DNA of 48,469 nt, from positions 1-48,469 of IMG/VR virus record IMGVR_UViG_3300042430_001199, one strand, 5' to 3'. This DNA is from a virus. Below are positions 45,003 to 48,469 of the stretch, one piece after another. Under the pieces are notes generated by a model. It searched no databases. It was not told the DNA's origin and worked only from the letters and a program-made list of their open reading frames with translations. Numbering within the stretch: the first letter of the stretch is position 1; every line of letters starts with the position of its first letter. The position numbers and the translations under genes are program-made.

Positions 45003-45183
45003 AGTTATTTAGTTTTAATTTGATTTCTTTATCAGTCAACTCCTCTAAATACATCCTATATACATCGTAACTCAAATCATCATTGAAGAAGTATGCGTCA
45101 GCGTTATATAGTTCGTCTAAATCCCCTCGGTTTAAATATTCTTTTGTTGTGTCGATATTAATATATCTTTTATGAAAGCTCAT
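44986..45183 (-). CDS. Hypothetical small protein
   Basis: A 65-residue acidic protein, helical, with a Tyr/Asp-rich centre (YFNDDLSYDVYRMYLEELTD). It starts at the last base of the preceding stop. No family recognised. Confidence 0.6.
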   Translation of the reverse strand: MSFHKRYINIDTTKEYLNRGDLDELYNADAYFFNDDLSYDVYRMYLEELTDKEIKLKLNNYGQNN

Positions 45184-45947
45184 TAGTCAATCATTATTAG
45201 TTTCTTCTCTTTTTTAGTTTGGCTAATATACGCTAAAATTTTTCTTTTCACAATTGGAATAACAGTTTCTTTTAGTGGAAATATATTATCACAAACAACT
45301 TCAAAGACCGGACTTTCCGATTCTTTATTCTTATCATATGTTTTTGAATGTGTCGAGATTATCTCATTCACATCAAAATTATCATCAAATGTTTTATAAA
45401 TTAATTTTAATTCAGTTCTACCTTCAGGTTGTGATTTATATCCACGTTTTTTGTCATATCTCCATACGTAGTTTTTCTCATTGTATTTAATATAGAAAAA
45501 ACCAATCTTCTTTTCAATATTCTCAACGTTTTTAACAACTTTAAGTGTTACAGAATCATATACTATTGTCCATAATGATTTTGCAAAGTTGAAGTAGTCG
45601 TGAATTTGTGGTTGGAAATGTTTTAAAATCTTTTTATACTCATCAACTTCTTCATCAGTTAATACCGGTATCTCTTTCAATTTTAAATCCGATAACAATA
45701 ATTCATCGTCAGGTGTAGTGAATTTCTTTTCGGTATATAATATTTTGTCTTGGGTTAACAATGTTTGCATATTACCCAAATGTAATGACAACTCAATAAA
45801 CATTGGATATATTTTCATTTCATCAAAATCCTTATTTAACTTTTGAAAATAATCTAACAGGATATATTGTTTTTGCTCCGCATCAATGATTCCTTGAAAC
45901 AACCAATCGGTGTCCATTATGAAATCATTTTTCCTACTCTTAGTCAT
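45183..45947 (-). CDS. Hypothetical protein (254 residues)
   Basis: A 254-residue protein. The N-terminal half is helical and acidic (YILLDYFQKLNKDFDEMKIY; LSLHLGNMQTLL). The middle has an alpha/beta region with KIGFFYIKYNEKNYVWRYDK; the C-terminus is basic. The overall pattern suggests a globular cytoplasmic protein, but I see no catalytic motif. It may be conserved among related phages. Confidence 0.65.
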   Translation of the reverse strand: MTKSRKNDFIMDTDWLFQGIIDAEQKQYILLDYFQKLNKDFDEMKIYPMFIELSLHLGNMQTLLTQDKILYTEKKFTTPDDELLLSDLKLKEIPVLTDEEVDEYKKILKHFQPQIHDYFNFAKSLWTIVYDSVTLKVVKNVENIEKKIGFFYIKYNEKNYVWRYDKKRGYKSQPEGRTELKLIYKTFDDNFDVNEIISTHSKTYDKNKESESPVFEVVCDNIFPLKETVIPIVKRKILAYISQTKKEKKLIMID

Positions 45948-45990
45948 ATTTTTTTTATTTAATTATAACGATTGATTGTTATTTAATCAA

Positions 45991-47487
45991 TTAATTAATT
46001 CTCATCACAACGTAATAATCACCGCCAATTTTAATTTCGTCATAACTCCCATCATAACCATTTAAATCACCATAATCACTATCACGAGATAAATCTTCCA
46101 CAACACCATCCATATCAATATAATCACGAATACTTCTACTGTCATAACCCATTTGATTTTTTAAGAAATCATATGGGTCTTGTCTAATATCATATAATTT
46201 ATCTTGAACTTCAGATTCAATCATTTCATCAGTAACTTCACCCCTCATTTCATCAATCTCCTCTTGAGCATCTTCTTTTTTCTTTTCAGCCTCATCAATT
46301 AATTCTTGAATCCTATCATATTCTTGAGAATATTCATCAGGGTCTTCAATCTCATCTTCAAGTGATGATTGTTTTTCTTCCATTTCCTCAATATATGATT
46401 CCAATTCTTCAATATATGATTCCATATCTCTTTTTCTACTTTCTTGTTCCGGACTTAATTCCAAATCATCAAGATTAAAATACACATCTAAATTATCTCG
46501 AATATCACCTTCATAATATTCTTCAAACTCTTCAGCAACCCTATCACCATCAATGTTATTTTCAATTATGTATTGTTGAATACCATCAACCCCAATGTCA
46601 TCCAATAAATTCTCCCAATATTCTTTTAACGCCTTATCAGCTTCATCGTTTGTTCCTACAGCATATTCTTTTAAATTACCTAAATTACCTTGGTCTCTAA
46701 AATTAAACACAGTCATTTCACCATAATGACTATAACCTGTTGGTAACGCATCGTATACGTCATAATAAAGACCTGTCATCTCATCAATTCTAGCTTCAAT
46801 TTCATCAATTTCACTAGTTAATTCAACAATCCTATCATCATCATCAGTCTCATTATATTGGTCGTTAAGTAATTCTAATCTACGTTTCAACCCATCAAAT
46901 TCCTCTCTGGACTCCTCATCCCATATATCAATACGCTCATTATTATCAATGTATTCTAGTAACGCGTGTGCTTTTGCTGACTCATCATCATTTTCAACAT
47001 CATCCCACTCACCACTTTCACGTCTTTCATTAGCTTCATCTAATTTACTTTGAAATTCTTTTCTCAACCTTGCGGTTTCAATAGGTGTTCCCCAATCTCT
47101 AATTGAACCACTAACTCTAACTCCTTCAACCGTACTAACTTTAGTACTTGAAATATCTAAAACTCCGTCAACAAAATCTAATTCACCTAATGACTGTAGA
47201 TTGGATAATCTACTAACATCCAAACGACCCTCAACACCGTGTAATTTACCCAATGTTTTAACTTTATCATTACTTGGAAAGTTAAGGTCACCAGCAATCA
47301 CAACCTTTTTATCTTTATATTTTTTTTGATTTAAAATCGCATCAACACTATTGGTGTATTTAAATAATTTTAAAAACTCAGTAGGTAATATCTTAACAAT
47401 TTCACTTTCGGATTCATTCTCAGTTTCTTCTATGATTAATCTGACTAGTTTTCTAAGGTCCGACTCTATTAGTTTAAAATTTTTCAT
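45991..47487 (-). CDS. LRR and coiled-coil protein with capsid-targeting-like N-terminus
   Basis: Read from the ATG at 47487 (498 residues). MKNFKLIESDLRKLVRLIIE has L-I-E at 6-8 and I-I-E at 18-20. Residues about 60-130 form irregular leucine-rich repeats (SRLSNLQSLGELDFVDGVLD). The rest is an exceptionally acidic coiled coil with runs of Glu/Asp (YIEELESYIEEMEEKQSSLE). Its size, acidity and leader with the AATATTTATTGAT-like motif suggest a packaged virion protein; function unknown. Confidence 0.7.
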   Translation of the reverse strand: MKNFKLIESDLRKLVRLIIEETENESESEIVKILPTEFLKLFKYTNSVDAILNQKKYKDKKVVIAGDLNFPSNDKVKTLGKLHGVEGRLDVSRLSNLQSLGELDFVDGVLDISSTKVSTVEGVRVSGSIRDWGTPIETARLRKEFQSKLDEANERRESGEWDDVENDDESAKAHALLEYIDNNERIDIWDEESREEFDGLKRRLELLNDQYNETDDDDRIVELTSEIDEIEARIDEMTGLYYDVYDALPTGYSHYGEMTVFNFRDQGNLGNLKEYAVGTNDEADKALKEYWENLLDDIGVDGIQQYIIENNIDGDRVAEEFEEYYEGDIRDNLDVYFNLDDLELSPEQESRKRDMESYIEELESYIEEMEEKQSSLEDEIEDPDEYSQEYDRIQELIDEAEKKKEDAQEEIDEMRGEVTDEMIESEVQDKLYDIRQDPYDFLKNQMGYDSRSIRDYIDMDGVVEDLSRDSDYGDLNGYDGSYDEIKIGGDYYVVMRIN

Positions 47488-47489
47488 AT

Positions 47490-47500
47490 CAATAAATATC
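47490..47500 (-). promoter_or_regulatory. TATTTAT-type (late?) promoter motif
   Basis: Minus strand GATATTTATTG immediately before the ATG at 47487. Confidence 0.5.
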
Positions 47501-47550
47501 AATTAATTATATTAATAATTATCTATTATTTACAATTAAGTTGTTTGTAA

Positions 47551-47560
47551 GATATTTATT
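47551..47560 (+). promoter_or_regulatory. TATTTAT-type (late?) promoter motif
   Basis: GATATTTATT followed by GATGAATAA, 28 bases before the ATG of the MGCGC gene, on the plus strand. Confidence 0.45.
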
Positions 47561-47588
47561 GATGAATAAACTTTAAAACAAAAATACA

Positions 47589-47738
47589 ATGGGATGCGGA
47601 TGCAAAAATAAAGGAAATCAAGCACCACAACAAGGAGGAGCTCAACCACAACCGGAACAAGGAGGTGCTCAACCTCAAAACCAAACGATTCAAGAGTCAA
47701 TTAAGAAAGTAGTTGAGAAATACTACACGAAAAGGTAA
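47589..47738 (+). CDS. Small Cys-start protein with Gly-Gln linker
   Basis: A 49-residue protein. MGCGCKNKGN begins it, two GGAQPQ repeats form a flexible linker, and TIQESIKKVVEKYY at the end is a helix with an I-x-E-S opening like the N-terminal peptides of the virion-class proteins, here at the C-terminus. The two Cys could bind metal with a partner. Late-type motif upstream, terminator downstream, so it is a monocistronic unit. Confidence 0.65.
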   Translation: MGCGCKNKGNQAPQQGGAQPQPEQGGAQPQNQTIQESIKKVVEKYYTKR

Positions 47739-47756
47739 GGTGTTAAGATATTCGAT

Positions 47757-47787
47757 TAAAATGGGGGTCAGTGACTCCCATTTTTTG
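47757..47787 (+). terminator. Rho-independent terminator
   Basis: ATGGGGGTC pairs with GACTCCCAT around a three-base loop, flanked by AAAA and TTTTTT. Ends the MGCGC gene transcript. Confidence 0.75.
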
Positions 47788-47842
47788 TTTAACTATTTAG
47801 AGTGTTAATTTAATTGAATATTAATTAAGAAAAATATTTAAT

Positions 47843-48469
47843 ATGAAATACATTAACCCTAAAAGAAATAGAGGTATAGTTAACAAATTTGCGGACCATA
47901 TCCTAAATGAAATTAATAAGTTAGGTGATTATGACTCTGTAATTGAAACCTCAGATTGTGGTAAATTTGTTATAATTAACGGATTCACGTCATATGAGAA
48001 ACCATTAGACCTTACACACATTAAAGAATCGTTTTTAAAAGAAAATAAAGACGTTTTAGAGGTGTTGGGATATAAAGACCTTAACCTTGTTGATTTAGTC
48101 GAATACGACGTTAGTCCTAAAAAACAAGAAGACTATTGGTTCACATTCTATAACACATCAAGACCAATATACTCCGACTTCATAATTCAAAACGCAAGTT
48201 TAGATAATTCCCTTTCAATCACAAATGATTTAGTATATGAAATTGATTTTTTAAGTACCGATATTGACGTATTACCTAATTTCATTTACCCCCCAATAAC
48301 AATCACATCTGAATTCCCTCACGGTTACAGTCTAAATATGGGTCGAATACATTATTATTATTCTGAATATATCGCCCATAACATTATGACAAGTATTAGT
48401 TCAAAAAAATTAACATTTAAAATCTCAACAAGGATTGATGAAGATGAAGATTTTATGATTGAGATTAAA
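47843..48469 (+). CDS. Partial protein, weakly AdoMet-synthetase-like
   Basis: 209 codons are visible before the window ends with no stop. The order NKFADHILNEI, then YDSVIETSDCGKFVIINGF, then VLEVLGYKDLN recalls the start of methionine adenosyltransferases (K-x-A-D-Q-I-S-D-A, then V-A-C-E-T-x-x-x-T-G-x-V-x-x-G, then I-G-Y). However, the ATP-binding E-G-H-P-D at the start is missing, so it would not be active as such. The resemblance may be accidental. AATATTTAATATG precedes the start. Confidence 0.5.
   Translation, partial: MKYINPKRNRGIVNKFADHILNEINKLGDYDSVIETSDCGKFVIINGFTSYEKPLDLTHIKESFLKENKDVLEVLGYKDLNLVDLVEYDVSPKKQEDYWFTFYNTSRPIYSDFIIQNASLDNSLSITNDLVYEIDFLSTDIDVLPNFIYPPITITSEFPHGYSLNMGRIHYYYSEYIAHNIMTSISSKKLTFKISTRIDEDEDFMIEIK

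Noticed and set aside
1-48469. tmRNA, integrase, attachment site or replication origin
   Set aside because: I looked for a tmRNA partner of SmpB, recombinase motifs and iteron clusters and saw none that I can support.

Overview
The window is an AT-rich stretch of a large tailed-phage genome, most probably a T4-superfamily myovirus of a Bacteroidota (flavobacterial) host. Evidence for a phage: tail-fibre and adhesin genes, tRNA-like genes, nearly a hundred short tightly packed genes mostly on the minus strand with frequent ATGA stop/start overlaps, and families known from phages (DUF3310, GIY-YIG/T5orf172, the Dps-like HxQTK family, orphan DNA methyltransferase, Nudix, HAD). Evidence for the host: Bacteroidota-type promoters (TTTG, about 19-20 bases, TAnnTTTG) before several genes, few Shine-Dalgarno sequences, and signal peptides cleaved before Gln. 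No terminase, capsid, polymerase or integrase gene is visible, so this is a segment of a larger genome.

Layout. 1-1845: small unknown genes, including two tandem paralogues at the left edge. 1861-3557: seven tRNA-like genes with odd central domains, separated by non-coding, structured DNA. 3560-8053: small genes plus a sirtuin, a zinc peptidase and a cytidylyltransferase. 8113-12910: capsid-targeting-like genes, a freestanding ncRNA made of two tandem structured units (about 9085-9310), a GT8 glycosyltransferase, a Nudix hydrolase and a 3D-domain protein. 12917-18799: many small early-type genes with two GIY-YIG proteins, a HAD phosphatase and a possible PD-(D/E)XK nuclease. 18831-29349: larger genes carrying a common N-terminal motif, alternating with plus-strand exported cell-wall genes (CAP, RlpA, YkuD-like), a DIP1984 protein, a Dps-like protein and an RmlC-like epimerase. 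29464-33472: SPFH protein, lipoprotein, SmpB and DUF192. 33469-36897: DHH phosphoesterase, pre-toxin-like protein and DNA methyltransferase. 36932-44520: the adhesion module, with three tandem glycine-rich adhesins, a small tail protein, two LamG lectin-fold proteins and a long fibre. 44591-48469: DUF3310, unknown genes, an LRR/coiled-coil protein and, on the plus strand, a small MGCGC protein and an edge-truncated gene.

How it may work together. About ten otherwise unrelated proteins begin with a short peptide ending in (I/L)-x-E, usually followed by an amphipathic helix and a second (I/L)-x-E. This matches the capsid-targeting and prohead-protease cleavage logic of T4 internal proteins. The same genes, and the fibre genes, are preceded by TATTTAT(A/T)nAT, whereas many small genes use TAnnTTTG. 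I infer two transcription classes (early/host-like and late/virion) and a packaged internal proteome containing a DHH phosphoesterase, a Dps-like protein and a membrane-active pre-toxin-like protein. The other striking elements are the tandem-unit ncRNA with compensatory changes, the tRNA-like array, and a phage-encoded SmpB.
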